Shown here: in pieces, positions 10,039 to 22,716 of the stretch
Layout: each line of letters opens with the position of its first letter
Position numbering within the stretch: the first letter of the stretch is position 1
DNA from: Meloidogyne chitwoodi
Taxonomy: Eukaryota; Nematoda; Chromadorea; Rhabditida; Meloidogynidae
Direction: 5' to 3'
NCBI GenBank assembly: GCA_015183035.1
Contig: JACZZP010000009.1
Location: 1,674,001-1,738,000 of the forward strand
Length of the DNA stretch: 64,000 nt
Program-made: the position numbers and the translations under genes
Notes under the pieces: generated by a model
The model's input: only the letters and a program-made list of their open reading frames with translations
The model's database searches: none
Told to the model about the DNA's origin: nothing

Positions 10039-10043
10039 AATAG

Positions 10044-11546
10044 ATATTTATTTAAATATTCTTTTCTTCTCTCTAATATTATTAATTAATTAATTAATTA
10101 ATAATTATAATAATAATAATTAGTAAGTAATAAATAATTTAATCATTTAAAATATTTTGTCAGAAAATTAAAAAAAACTTTTTTTTCTGAAACTGACAAA
10201 ATATAAAAAAAGAAAAAATAATAATTGCTTTAAAAAATATTTTTTTAAGAGAAAAAAAGCTTTATAAATTTATTGAACCGTTAAATAATAATTGCCTTCC
10301 TTTTTTTGTTTTATATAAATAGATGGTTTATTATATTTAAATTATTATTTTAAAAAATATTTAATAAATTTTTATATTTTTTTAAATTAATAAAAAAAGA
10401 TAAAAATAAAAATATATTTTAATTAATTAATTTTAATTTTTTTAAGAAAAAGATTTTTTTAATAAAATTTATTTGTAAAAATATTTAAATAAAAACAAAA
10501 ATTTAATTAAAAAATAAAAAAGACACGCAAATATTTAAAAAATAATAAAATAATATTAAGTATATATTTTAAATAAATAAATAAATATATTAAATGTCTA
10601 AATGTGATTGACAGACCGGAAAGTATTTATAATAATAAAAAGAAAAAATTTAAATAAAAAAATATTTTTTATTAAAAAAATAAAAATATATATTTATTTA
10701 TTTTTTTTAATAATTTAAAATTTTTTAAAAAGAATTTCCGTCGGAAAATTGAAAAAAAATTAATTTCTTAGAAAAAAAAATAAATTTATTTTACTACATA
10801 AGAAATAAACAATAAAAAGAAATTAAAAAAAGGCTTAAAACAAAAAATTTATTTACAATTATTCTCTTTTTTATTTTTTAAAAAGTATTTATTTATTTAT
10901 TTATTAATGCCTATAGCTATATTTGTGAGATTATTATTTTTTTTAATTATTTTTTTTATAAATAAAAATTATATTTTATTTATTTAAAATAGTTGTAATA
11001 AAAATAAGAAAAAAAAGTATTTAAATTAGGAAACAAATTTTAAAAAGTCTGAGCACACACAAAATATTTAGTTTAAATTAAAAAATATTTTAAATTAATT
11101 TATTCTAAAATTAGAATTAATTTAAAATTAATTATTTTTTTACAAATAAAATATTTAAATATAATAAAATGAAATATTTATTAGAAAAGGAAATAATAAT
11201 AAAAATAAGATTATTTATTTATTGCCTTATAAGTATTTATTTAATATTATTTAATAAAAAATAAAAATAATTTAAAATAAATTTATTTATCACATTTAAA
11301 TAAATAAATAAATAAATATATTTATTTATTTTTTAAAATATATTTTTAACAAATAAAATATCTAAATATTCTTTTATTTAATAATATGTATTTATGTGAG
11401 AGATATAGCACAGGCACTTTTCTCATGGGAAAGAAGAAATCAAAAATTATTATATTTTTTATTTAATTTTAATACCAAAGTTCTGGGTACATGAAGAGAA
11501 AACTATTTTTAAAAAATAAAAAAATAAATATTATTATTATTTAATT
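10044..11546. other. AT-rich intergenic region
   Basis: About 1.5 kb of runs of A, T and ATTT/TTAA words between the retrotransposon and the 3' end of the receptor gene. I see no supported gene. A short less AT-rich patch near 11390-11440 is unexplained. Confidence 0.6.
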
Positions 11547-14500
11547 TTACAAATTTAAAGTAAGTATTGAAAGATAAAAACAAAGAGAAGAATATTCCAA
11601 TCTGTTAATTAAACGTTCCCAATAAATTGGTAAATGACCTTTATTTTTTAATTCACGTCGAATCTTTTTAAAAAAATAATTAAAAATAAATAAATAAAAA
11701 TAAATAACCTCAAGTAATTCTCTTAAAAGTGAAATAAGTAAATCTAATTTACAATCAAGTTTTTGAGTTTCTAATATTGCTGTACCTTTTAAAATATTTA
11801 TTAATTAATTATATTTATTTTAAAAATAAATAAATTAACAATTAGTAGATCCTCCACTTAATAATAATGGAACAGTTGAAGTTGAACTAATAATCATTGA
11901 ATTATTAATTTCATTATTATTATTATTATTTATTTTTTGTTTTCCTTCTCTTTTTTGAAATTCAGTAAAATTTAACTTAAAAATAAATATAAAATAATTT
12001 AATTAAATAAAAACTTCATTAGGTATTATAGTACTAAATTCCATTGAATTTGATTGAAAATGATTACAACGAATATTCTTAAAAATTAAATAAATAAATA
12101 ATTAAATAATAAGAAAAACCTTATTTTGCTTTATTTTTTCTCCTTTATTTAATCTGACCCTTCTAGGGGCATAACAACAAAATAATTTTTCTGCTGATAA
12201 AAATTTTAAACAATTTGGAATTGACTAATAATTAATTAATTAATTAAAAATAAATAAATAAACTGAAAATCCAGAATTTCTAAGGCCATATTTTTCTAAA
12301 TGAACAAAAATAGAAGAAGTACAAGTAGCAATAGAAATTGTTAAAATTAAAGCCATATAATAAATACCTTTTTTTATTTAATTAATTAAATAAAAATTAA
12401 ATAAAAAATAAAAAAACCAATTAAAGGAACATCAGAAAAAGATCCTCTTTGACCAGGAATTGATTCTAAAGCAAATTTCATTTCATCAACAAGCATAAGT
12501 AACATAACTGATAAACTTAACTTTAATTAAATTAATTAATTAATTAATTTAAAATAAATAAACAAACTAAAGTCATAACTCCTAAACGAAATTTACTTTC
12601 TCTTCTTCCTGTAGCATTTATTGGAGCATGAAAACCAATTACAGCAACAAGTGAAACCTTTTAAATATTTTAAAAATATTTATTTATTTAAATAAATTAA
12701 CCAAAGTTGTAGGAAAAACAAGATTAAAAATATAATAAAAAGATTGTCTTCTCAAAATAAGTACAATTTGTACCATTGAAAAAGATTCATTTCCTAAATA
12801 TTGCATTGTTCCATTTTGCATTATTGCATCAATCTTTTTAATAAATTAATTATTTAAATTAATTTAAATTAAATTAATACCAAAAGCCATTCCTGATTAT
12901 CATAAAAATCACCCAAAAATACTTCACTTGAATCAACATAAAAACGAACAAATTGTGATTGATATGACCAAGAACCTATCTGTGTTTTTAAATTTAAAAA
13001 TAAATAAATAAATATTTTTAAACTATTTATTTATTTATTTATTTATTTTCTCTCTTTTATTTAAAACATCCACCCTCACTTTTTTCTTTTATTTTTTTCC
13101 TATTTAAAATTGTTAGTTTCCTCATGCCATGGCACAGGTGCTACAAACATTTTAGGATTTTTAGCCATTTTTACTTTTTAAAATAAATAAAAATATTATA
13201 ATGTTTGTTATAAATTTATTTTTTAATAAAAAATAATAATATTTAAATTATTTTAGAATAAATAAATGAACTTTTCTTTAAATTATATTAATTTATTTTA
13301 TTTTTTAATAATTAAAAAAAATATTTTTATTATTTTTTATTATTTATTTATTTGTCTAAACATATTTTCTTTTGAACAAGAATTATTTAATTCTTCTTCT
13401 CTACCTTTACCTATTATTAATAATAAACAAATAATAAATGAATTAGTTGACCAAGTTATTTTAAATAAATAAAATAAATATAAATAAATAAATAGATTGA
13501 ATCTATTGATGTTTTTTCTAATCAATTAATTATATTAACTACAAGACAAGGACCTCCAGATATGGCTAAAGTTATGGTAAAATAAAATAATTAAAATTTA
13601 AAAATTAATTAATTAAAAAAGATACAAATTGTTGATATTGAAAATGGTGAAGTATTACCTAATTTAAATTTAACAGGAATTTTATTATTAATTACTAGAG
13701 GTAATATTATAAAAATAATATTTTTTAAAATTTAAATAAAATAAATTAAAAATATTTAAAGGTAAATATACAATAAATTGGTTAAAACCAAATCATTGGT
13801 ATGGAATATATTTTCGAGCAGAACAAAGGTAGAAAATAATATTTATTTAAAATAAATAATTTTATTTTTATTAAAAAAGTTATAATGGAGGAAAAGCAAT
13901 TTATGCAAATGAAGAGGCTTATTTATTAAAAACAAAAAGAATTGATGAAATAATAAATGGAGAAATAAAACAAATAATTAAATTAAGGTTATTTTTTAAT
14001 TAAATTAAATTAAATTAAAAAATAAAATAAGAATATTTCGTAATGATGAAAATGGAAATTCTGTTGAAAATTTAATAATAAAAATGAAATGGGAACAACC
14101 AAAAGAAGAAAGGTTTTTTATTTTTTAAATTATTATAAATTAAATTAAAGACAAAATTTGGATGGATTAGCAAATATAACATTATTTTGTAATGAACAAA
14201 TAAATTATAAACAATTAAAATTAAATGGAAATGAAGAAGAAAAATTATTAGAAATAAATGTTAAATATATTTATTTAAATTAAATTTTAATTTATTTTTA
14301 AAGTTAGATAATAATTTTGAAATAAATGAAAATAATGAAAATAATATTAGAAAATTAAATGCATTAATTATTCCAAAAAATTGTACAAGGTTATTAAATA
14401 TATTTTAAATTAATTAATTAATTAAAAAAAGAATTTGTTGGAATGTTGAATTATTAGCTAAAACAAATTTAAAAATATTTAGAAGGTCAGCAATACATAA

Positions 14501-16844
14501 TTGTGAAGAAATTGAAAAAGTAAATAATTAAAAAATAAATAATTATTTTTAAATTATAAAGATAAATATAACAACATATTTAAGAAATTATATTAATTAT
14601 GAATATAATAAAAATAAACAAATATTAATTATTTATACAAATTATAATGGTATATATTAATTAAAATATATTTATTTATTTTAATAAAAGGAAATGAAAA
14701 ATATGGTTATATTAAATTAACAGCAATTGAAATAATATTAAATAATAATAAAGAAATTAATAAAAATAATCAAACAACAATTATTGACAAAATATTTAAG
14801 TTAAAAATATATAAAAATATTTAATTTTATTTATTTATTTAGCACAGAAAATAATGAAAATAATTTTATTTTGGAAAAATTACAAAATGGAAAATATTAT
14901 GCTGTACAATATACTGTAATTAATTATTTTAATATAATTAATTTAATATATAATTAATTTAAAAGTATGGAAAAACTTCACCATTTATTTATGAAGAATC
15001 TCAACGTTTTTTAATAAATACTAATTCTTTGGATGAACCTTTAATTTGGCAATTTAATATAATTAATAATGATAATAAAGGAATTAAATTATTAAATGTA
15101 AATTAATTAATTAAATTTTAATTTAATTTAATTAATAATAAAAAAAGATAATTGCTACAGCTATACTTGGTTTTGAAAATTATGAAATAGGAGTAGATGT
15201 TGAACCTTTATGTGAATTTAATAATAATGTAATTATTATTATATTTTAATTTAATTAATTTAATTATTTTTTTAAAAAAAGAAAACTTTACATTTTTGGT
15301 TAAATAAAGAAAATAATAAAAAAGAATTAACTGAATTAAATATTTTGGATTTCTTATGTACAATATTACCTAAATATTATATTTGTCAAATACCTGGCAA
15401 TGCAGTTATGATTAAAGGATGTTTTTTAATTAATAATAATAATAATAATTTATGTTGGATAACAAATATAATTGTTAATGAAAAGGTATTTTAATTAATT
15501 AAAATTAATTAAAATTAATTTAAATTAATTTAAAAGTTATATTCTGAAAAAAGAAAATGTTTATCTTTAATTAATTCTGTTCCACAATTACCAGAAAAAA
15601 TTAAAATAATTCCAGGTAATAATTTAATAAAAAATATTTTATTTTTATTTTTTTAAGGAAATATTTCTCAAATAAATAATACAAAATTATTAGAAAAGAA
15701 TAATTGTAATAATATTAAAATTAATTTTAAAAAAGAAATTTATTATTTAATTATTTTATTTTTATTAATTTTAAATAATTTAAAATAAAATAAACTTACT
15801 AAAAATGTACAATTTTGCATATCATAAGGGAAATATTTAACTTAAAAATTAAAAAATAATTTAAATTAAATTTAAAAATAACCATTAATTGGACATAAAG
15901 CCCTTGAAGTTATTGGAACAAATAAACGAATATTACCATTATAATTAAGTTCAATCATTGCACTTTGATCATATTCAGGAGTACGTCCTTGAATACTTTT
16001 AAAAAAATAAATAAATTTATTTATTTTAAAAAACCTATGATAAAGATAAAATTCAGGTCTCCATACCTTTTAAAAAAATAAATAAAATATTTATTTATTT
16101 TTTTAAATATTAATTTACCCATTTAAGAGGTATAAATATATTTGTAATTCCATCATATTCACTAATATTCCAATTAAGAAAAGCATCATTCCATTTTACA
16201 TCAAAATAAGCTGAAAGTGTTGCTAAATTATTTCTTTGATCCTTAAAAATAAATAAAAATTAAAAAAATTAAAATAAAAAAATAAACTAAATCAACAATT
16301 TGATAAAGACTACAACGAACAAATACTTCAACAGTGTCATTTGAATGTTTAACAGGTCTTCGATATGGACGAGTAAGTGAACTATTTAAATAAATAAATA
16401 ATTATATATAATTATTGGAAGGATATATTTAATAAAAATATATTTATTTATTTATTTGTTTTAAATTTAATAATAATTTTGTGTTTAATTTATTATTTTT
16501 AATTATTTTTAAAATTAAATTAAAACCGTATTCTTTCAATTAATTTAGTATTATAATCATCATTTAATATAATATTATTATCTTCTATTATTTCAATTAA
16601 ATGTTTTTCTTCTCCTTTTTTAAAATTATTAATTCCAAAATCTGTTGAAGATTGTTTTTTTGATTGTCTTTGTTTTTTTGCAGCAGAAAATGCTTTAAAT
16701 TAATTTAAATTAGATTATTAAATTTAAATTAAAAAAAAAACCTTCTATTTTATATTGATTTAATAATAAAAATAAAAAAATATATAAAATTATAATTAAT
16801 TGAATTAATAAATAAATTGATATATTTATTTTAATTATTTTCAT
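11547..16844 (-). CDS. Nicotinic-type Cys-loop ligand-gated ion channel subunit (17 exons)
   Basis: Reconstructed exons on the minus strand: 16844-16742, 16692-16527, 16381-16288, 16241-16119, 16066-16035, 15995-15883, 15840-15800, 12979-12881, 12833-12702, 12657-12568, 12520-12418, 12367-12264, 12224-12120, 12077-12015, 11975-11840, 11785-11709, 11663-11547. All phases agree, giving 565 residues. Visible: signal or anchor segment; ligand-binding strands (DQRNN, KWVWRPEFYLYH); Cys-loop with 13 residues between cysteines and YFPYD inside; GSWSY; TM1 (YYIFNLVFPTTL); TM2 (FRLGVMTLLSLSVMLLMLVD); TM3; a variable loop; TM4 at the very end. Loop C lacks adjacent cysteines, so it looks like a non-alpha subunit. 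Intron 7 (12980-15799) is about 2.8 kb and contains a complete gene on the opposite strand. The subfamily is not assigned. Confidence 0.9.
13266..15788 (+). CDS. Secreted, probably GPI-anchored protein of unknown family, nested in a receptor intron
   Basis: Multi-exon gene on the plus strand lying wholly inside intron 7 of the receptor gene. First exons derived with consistent phase: 13266-13454, 13496-13576, 13622-13700, 13762-13828, 13880-13987, 14032-14112, 14151 onward; about 14 exons in all. The protein begins with a long hydrophobic leader, then TTRQGPPDMAKVM, many Asn-Xaa-Ser/Thr sites, several Cys, and ends with Lys-Lys-Glu and a hydrophobic tail of about 15 residues and almost nothing after it, as in GPI signals. 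The stop is only 12 bp from receptor exon 7, so the 3' UTR must be antisense to it. I do not recognise the family. Confidence 0.75.
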
Positions 16845-17760
16845 TTAAATAATTATTAAAAAATAATATCTTAAAAAAATAAAAAGTAAATATAAATATA
16901 TTTATATTATAAACTAATTATTAAAAAATAAAGCTTTTTTTCTTCACCAATCCATTCTCTTTTAAAATATTATTTTTACTTTAATTATTTATTTTCTCTT
17001 TTTATAATTTTATTCATAAATAAATAAATAAATAAAAGGGATTTCTTTGGCAATTTTAACATTTTTTCTTTATAAATGAACATTTATTTTTTTATTTTAT
17101 TTTTTAATGTCGCGCTTCCTCTTTTTTTAATAAAAATAATATTTTATTTTTCTTTTAAAAAAGGAGAAATTTTAGAATAAAATTGTGGTATTCTTTTATT
17201 TAAATAAAAAAAAGTATTTATTTATGTCTAGATATCAGGAAGAAAATTGTTTTTTTTTCTAACAAAATGCCGGATGTTACAAATTATTTATTGAAAAAAA
17301 CAAATTAAAATAAAAAATAATAAAAAATATTTTTTACATAAATTTATATTTAAAAGATTTAAAATATATATTTTAATATAAAATAAAAATAATTTTATTA
17401 TTATTTAATAAAATAAATTGTAATTTTTAATATAATAATATTTTAACAATTTTATTTTTTAAAAAAAAGTTAATAAAATACGTCAATTGGTTTGCGTCAC
17501 AATTTTTTGGTAGTTTTGGGTATTTATTTTTTTAAAAAGCTAATAATGTGCCAATGTTGTTTTTGGCAGGTTTTTCTTTTTTTATTTTTAGAAGTCACCC
17601 AATATCTCTCAAGGGACTCATTGCCTATTTCTTTCACCAAAAATCGAGTAAATATTTGCAAATATCGAACGAATAATCAGATAAAAAGAATTTTATTTAA
17701 ATTTAAAAAAATTATGAATTATTAAAAATATTTTTTAAATTTAATTAAATAATAATTAAA
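16845..17760. other. Intergenic: receptor upstream region and glucosylceramidase 3' flank
   Basis: Mostly AT-rich. A less AT-rich stretch at 17480-17720 has a 77-codon frame but no splice or family signal, and I do not call a gene. The receptor promoter is expected near 16850-17100. Confidence 0.5.
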
Positions 17761-20022
17761 TTAATTTTCTTCTTTCCAAATAGCAGTTATTATAGAATTT
17801 GGTGTTATTGGAATATTCCAACTTCGATTATCTTCTTTAACAGTAATATTAAAACTTTCTTCATTTTTATTTAAAATTATAAGAACACGATTACCTTAAA
17901 TTAATTAATTAAAATAATTAAAAAATAAATAAATAACCATTTGGTTTAATAAATGCAATATGTTCTATTTGATTTTCAATTAAAATAGTAAATTTATTAA
18001 TAAATTTATTTAAAATAAATTTATTAAAAGAATCTAAATAAAATAAATTTAATTAATTAATTTAAAAAATAACCATTTTCATATTTTTTGTAAAAAAGAG
18101 ATGAAGAAATAACTATAGAATTACGTGGTATAAAATGACTAAAAAATAATTTATTAATTATTTAATAAAAATACCTAAAATGAGCTAAAAAATAAAACAT
18201 TGGTTGTTTATAAAATTCATCAGAAGAAGAATTAACTATTATCTTTTAAAGTTAAATATATTTATTTATTTATTTATAATTTTATTAAATATTTTTCTTA
18301 CAGGTGAATCAACAAAATTTCCAACCCAATTAGGACCTCCTTGAAGATTAAGACCTTTTTTAAAAATTAAATATATTTATTTAAATTTAATTAATTAATT
18401 TTTACATAAATTCCAATCAATCCAACCAATTACCCAATTTTTTAAATTATTTAAAATATCATGTCCATAAGATTGTCCTCTAAACCAATCTCCAAGTAAT
18501 GGTTTATGTTCAAAAGGTAAATAACCATTACAAGCATTAAATAATTAAAATAATTATATAAAATAAATAAATATATTTAAAATACTTCTGTAGCTAAAAT
18601 AAATTTATTTGGTTGAATATTATGTGTTTGGCTAAGTATTCCATAATCAGAACGAGAATACCAATGTGTTGCTAATCCATCAATTGAATTAGATTTTTGT
18701 AAATCTTCATAAATCTTTTTTTTTAAAAATATTATTTAAATATTATTTAAATAAACTTTTTTAGCAGCTTTATATATTCCACTTCTTTGATCATCATGTC
18801 CAATTATTTTTAATTTATTTGTAATATTTGATTCTTTAAATATTGGTACTAATAAATTAAAAGCAAAATCTCTAAAAATTAATTAATTAAAAATATATTT
18901 ATTAAAAAATACCTTTGCATTTTAGAAGAGAAATACATTGCTTGCCAACCATAAAAAGGGACAGCACCAGCACCTTTTTATTTATTTATTTATTAAAAAA
19001 TATTCAAATAATTACCAGGTTCATTTTCTATTGTCATTCCCCAAAAATTAATATTTTTAGCTGAATATTCTTCAAAAAATCTTTAAAAAATATATTTATT
19101 TTTAATTTAATTAAAAAAACCTTTTTAAATAATTAGCATATGTTTTATAATAAATGCCATTAAAAGGACCTTTTAATTGTCCTGGTCCTTTCATTCTTCC
19201 ACTTGTTTTCATCCAACCTGGAGCTGACCTAAACAAAATATATTTTATAAAATTATTATTTAAAAAATAAAACCAAGGTGTAGCTAATAATTTAATATTT
19301 CCTTTAGTTATATTAATAGCTGTTAAAATATGTGGAATCTTTAAATATTAAAATTAATTAATTAATTTAAAATACTTTTAATTCATAATCTTCAGATGTT
19401 AATTTAAAATTATTTAAACTAAAATTATTTGGTATATCTAAATAAGAATATTCATGTGTAGAAAAATCACAACTAGCAATAGGTATACGACCAATATTAT
19501 AACCAATACCTTTTTTTAAAATTAATTAATTAATTAATTAATTAAAATAAATTAACCATTTTCTGAATTAAAATATTGTTCTAAAAGTATTTGTCTAGTA
19601 TTAAAACTTAATTCATTTAAATTAATTCCAACTGAATCTGTAAATGCTCCTCCAAATCCAAATATTTTTTGAAATTTTTGTGAAATATTTATATTTATTT
19701 CTATTTCTTTATTATTTAATATTTCTTCTTTTTTTTCATTATTATTTTTTAAAATTTCAAATCTTTCTAATCTATATTTTGATTTATCTGATATATAATA
19801 AATTAATTTATTATTATTATTTAATTCTCCTAAAGGTAAAGGAGAATCACAATATTTTGATGAACAAACACAAACAAATGAATTAAGACCATAACTATTA
19901 ATTAATTAATTAGAATAATTTAAATTAAACCTTTTCTTTTGACATGGTAATATTGCTAATATATTATTATTAATAAAACAAATAAATAAAATAATTAAAT
20001 AATAATGACAAAATAAAATCAT
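17761..20022 (-). CDS. Glucosylceramidase, glycoside hydrolase family 30
   Basis: Gene of about 15 small exons with an N-terminal signal peptide (hydrophobic stretch after the ATG at 20022, then Cys). The retaining hydrolase core is clear: LATPWSAPGWMKTSGRMKG, then TIENEPGAGAVPFYGWQAM with the acid/base Glu of NEP, then LATEACNGYLPFEH with the nucleophile Glu in TEAC, and NWVIGWIDWNLCLNLQGGPNW. The C-terminal beta domain follows with FIKPNGNRVLIILNKN. It would cleave glucosylceramide to glucose and ceramide in the lysosome or outside the cell. Both catalytic Glu are present and no break is seen. Confidence 0.92.
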
Positions 20023-20492
20023 TTTATTTTTTTAAATTTACTTAAAAATAATATTTTTAAATATTTTTAAAATAAATTTTGAATCTTTATTTTATAAAAT
20101 AATAAAAAAGAGAAAATAAATTAATTGGAAAAAAAAGATTAATTATATATATTTTTTATAAAAAGATCAAGGTTGAAAAAAGGCAGGAAAAGAATATATT
20201 TATTTATTTAATCTTATAGCTAAAGTAAATTAATAGTTTAATATACAATTGATTAAGATTAAAAAGTAAAATAATTAAAAGGCAATATTTATTGAGAAAT
20301 TAAATTTAAAAAGAATTAATAAATATTTATATTCTTTCAAAAGAAGTATATCCCCTTATAGTAGTTATATAATTATTAAATTATGAGAAATATAAAATTA
20401 AATTTATTTTAAAAATAATAAACAAATAAATTATATAAATTATTTACATATATTAAAAGATATATTATTATAATATTTATTTATTTAATTAA
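20023..20492. other. AT-rich spacer
   Basis: Upstream of the glucosylceramidase and downstream of the next minus-strand gene. Nothing else seen. Confidence 0.5.
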
Positions 20493-22716
20493 TTAATAAA
20501 CATCTTCTTCTTTTTCTTCTTTTTTCTTATTTATTACTTCAATAGATTCTTTAGATTCATATGTATTTGGAACAACAACTCCCTCACCATAATCTTTTTC
20601 TTCTTCTTTTTTATTCTTCTTTTTAATTTCTTCTTCTTTATTATTATTATCATCTTTTTTCACATTTACTTTTTCTTCTTTTTTATTTAATTTTTCTTTA
20701 ATTTTATTTTCAAATTTAAAAGGTTTATTTTTAATTTCTTCCTTCTCTTTTATTTTATTTTTTTGTTTATTTTTAAATTTAATTTTAGGAAGACTAACTT
20801 CTAATGTACCTCCTGAACCTTGATAACTATCTTCTTCTTTTTTTAATTTTTTATTTTTTCTTCTTTTAATAAAAATAATAATAATAACTCTTAAAATTAA
20901 TTAAATATAATTATTTATTTAAATTTAATTAATTAAAAAATACTTACAATAAAATAATAACCAAAATAATACAACTACCACCACCAATATAATAATAATA
21001 TAATAAAGGAAAAGATTCTTCTTTATTTATTTCAGTTTCATTTATTTTAGGAATTATTGTTGTATTATTTATTAATTGAAGAATTGTTAAATTTGTTGTA
21101 ATAATTAAAGAAATATTTGTTGTAATATTTATTAATTCAAAATTATTTAATGAATTTGTTGATTGTTGAAATTCTTCAGAATTTGTTTGATTATTATTTG
21201 TTGACTCTTTTGTTGTTTTTAATATATCTAAAATTATTTAATTTAAATATATTTATTTTTAATTAATTTATTTATTTACTTGTTGTACTATTAGCAGTAG
21301 TAAATATTTCTAAAATTGTTTTCTTAGTTGTTGTTTTTAAAAAAGTATTTTTAGATGTAGATTCAATAGGTAATAATTTTTGATTCATTTTATCAAACAT
21401 TGGTTTATATATATACGTTCTATCTGTTTTATTCAATGGTGGTGCAATAGTTATCAATGAATATTTTTTTTGATTCTTTAAATTAAATAATAAATATATA
21501 TTTTAAATTATATAATTTAAAAAAAACTTACAAAAATAATTTTAATATTATTACATTGAGTTAAAGGATAATCTCCTTTCATTCTTCCAGTTAAACGTTT
21601 TCTAGCTGATTTTAATGGCAATAGAAAAAAGGTAAAAAAATATTTTCGTTTAAGTTGTTTATTACCATTAATTTGCCACATTTTTGGTTTAATAGTTGAA
21701 TTATAAATACAATTATTTAAATATTCTCCTTTTATTTTCTTTAAATTATTTAATAATGTCCAATTATCGTTTACAAACATTCCAAAATTATCAATATTAA
21801 TATTTCCATTTTTATTAATTTTTATATCAATTTTTACAGCTTTTGTTGATTCATTAATAAAATCTCCTTTTAAACCTTCAATTAATCCAATATCACCAAC
21901 TAAAATATTTAAAATTATATTTAAGAGTAAATATTTATTTATACTTGGAAATATTGATGTCCATAAATTTGAAGGTGTTAAACATTTCCATTCAAATTCT
22001 AAACCAGTAAATGACATACAATCAGGTTTTGTATAATTTTTTCCATATTTTAAATAATCTTCTTTTGCTAACTTTTTACATTCTTGTTTATTTGGACAAG
22101 TTGCATTATCTTCTCCATATAAAGGTCCTTTTCTAATTCTATCAAATTCTTTAACATTTAAACTATAGGCAAAAGGTAAACTTTAAAAAATTAAAATAAT
22201 TAATTATTTTATTTAAAATTTAAAAAAAGAAAACTTTACATATTATCACTTTCAGCAGATGTAATTTTACAAACATCATTAGAACGATTGGCACACTCAT
22301 CAATAATTTGTAAGACAGTAAATTCAATAGTATCATTACTGTCAGTTATTAAATCAATAGAACAACCTTGCCCTTCAGATATTAAATTATATTCAAAAAT
22401 TCTAAAATAATTAAAGTTAAAATAAATAAAAATAAAAAACATACATATATTCTTCATTTAATTCATGAAGACAATAAGAATTAGGAACATCAGAATTTCC
22501 TTTTCTATTTTCTTTATGTGTAAAATTTGATTGATATTCTTCGATTTCATCTTTATTTTGAGCAATTCTACTTTTATCATTTAAATAAATATATTTATCC
22601 TTGTAAACAGTGTGATTGCCAAATCCCACAGAAGTTGGTCCAAATTGAGAATTAACAATTGAAAATAACCAAAATAAAATAACAAAAACAAATCCACTAC
22701 CACAAAATGATCGCAT
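20493..22716 (-). CDS. Type I membrane protein, family member A (unnamed family)
   Basis: Signal peptide (ATG 22716, hydrophobic, then SQFGPTS), an ectodomain with GFGNHTVYKDKYIYLND, GQGCSIDLITDSNDTIEFTV and RKGPLYGEDNATCPNKQECK, a Cys-pair region ending in CNNIKIIF, a Thr/Asn-rich stalk with many N-glycosylation sites, one transmembrane segment (LLYYYIIGGGSCIILVIIL) and a Lys/Glu-rich cytosolic tail. The same blocks in the same order occur in the genes at 32674 and 34822. Introns are at corresponding places. I do not recognise the family; the design suggests a surface receptor or adhesion protein, which is inference only. Confidence 0.8.

Larger units (their letters stand above)
149..10043 (-). 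mobile_element. Full-length BEL/Pao LTR retrotransposon with envelope-like gene
   Basis: A complete element of 9,885 bp (154-10038) flanked by the 5-bp duplication AATAG (149-153 and 10039-10043). The two 378-bp LTRs read identically, so insertion was recent. On the minus strand the order is 5' LTR, primer binding site, an AUG-less basic leader frame, gag with zinc knuckles and aspartic protease, pol (RT, RNase H, integrase, DUF5641-type tail) fused to a Gn/Gc-like glycoprotein, then a last env frame ending inside the 3' LTR. BEL/Pao placement rests on the DUF1759-like gag, the DUF1758-like protease and the Pao-type RNase H motif PRLELLAALIGVRM. Nematode BEL/Pao elements with phlebovirus-like envelopes are an established group. 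No purine-rich tract next to the 3' LTR is obvious. Confidence 0.95.

Noticed and set aside
10080..10120. CRISPR-like or microsatellite array of TTAA/ATTT words
   Set aside because: Simple AT-rich low complexity, seen throughout the window, with no spacer-repeat structure.
13100..13170. Minus-strand ATG frame MAKNPKMFVAPVPWHEE before receptor exon 8
   Set aside because: No GT donor in phase before its stop, and it is not needed: exons 7 and 8 join perfectly without it. It could be a 5' exon of a short isoform but nothing supports that.
17492..17725. 77-codon plus-strand frame downstream of the glucosylceramidase
   Set aside because: No signal of coding bias, no splice context and no recognisable sequence; it lies in the 3' flank of one gene and the upstream region of another.
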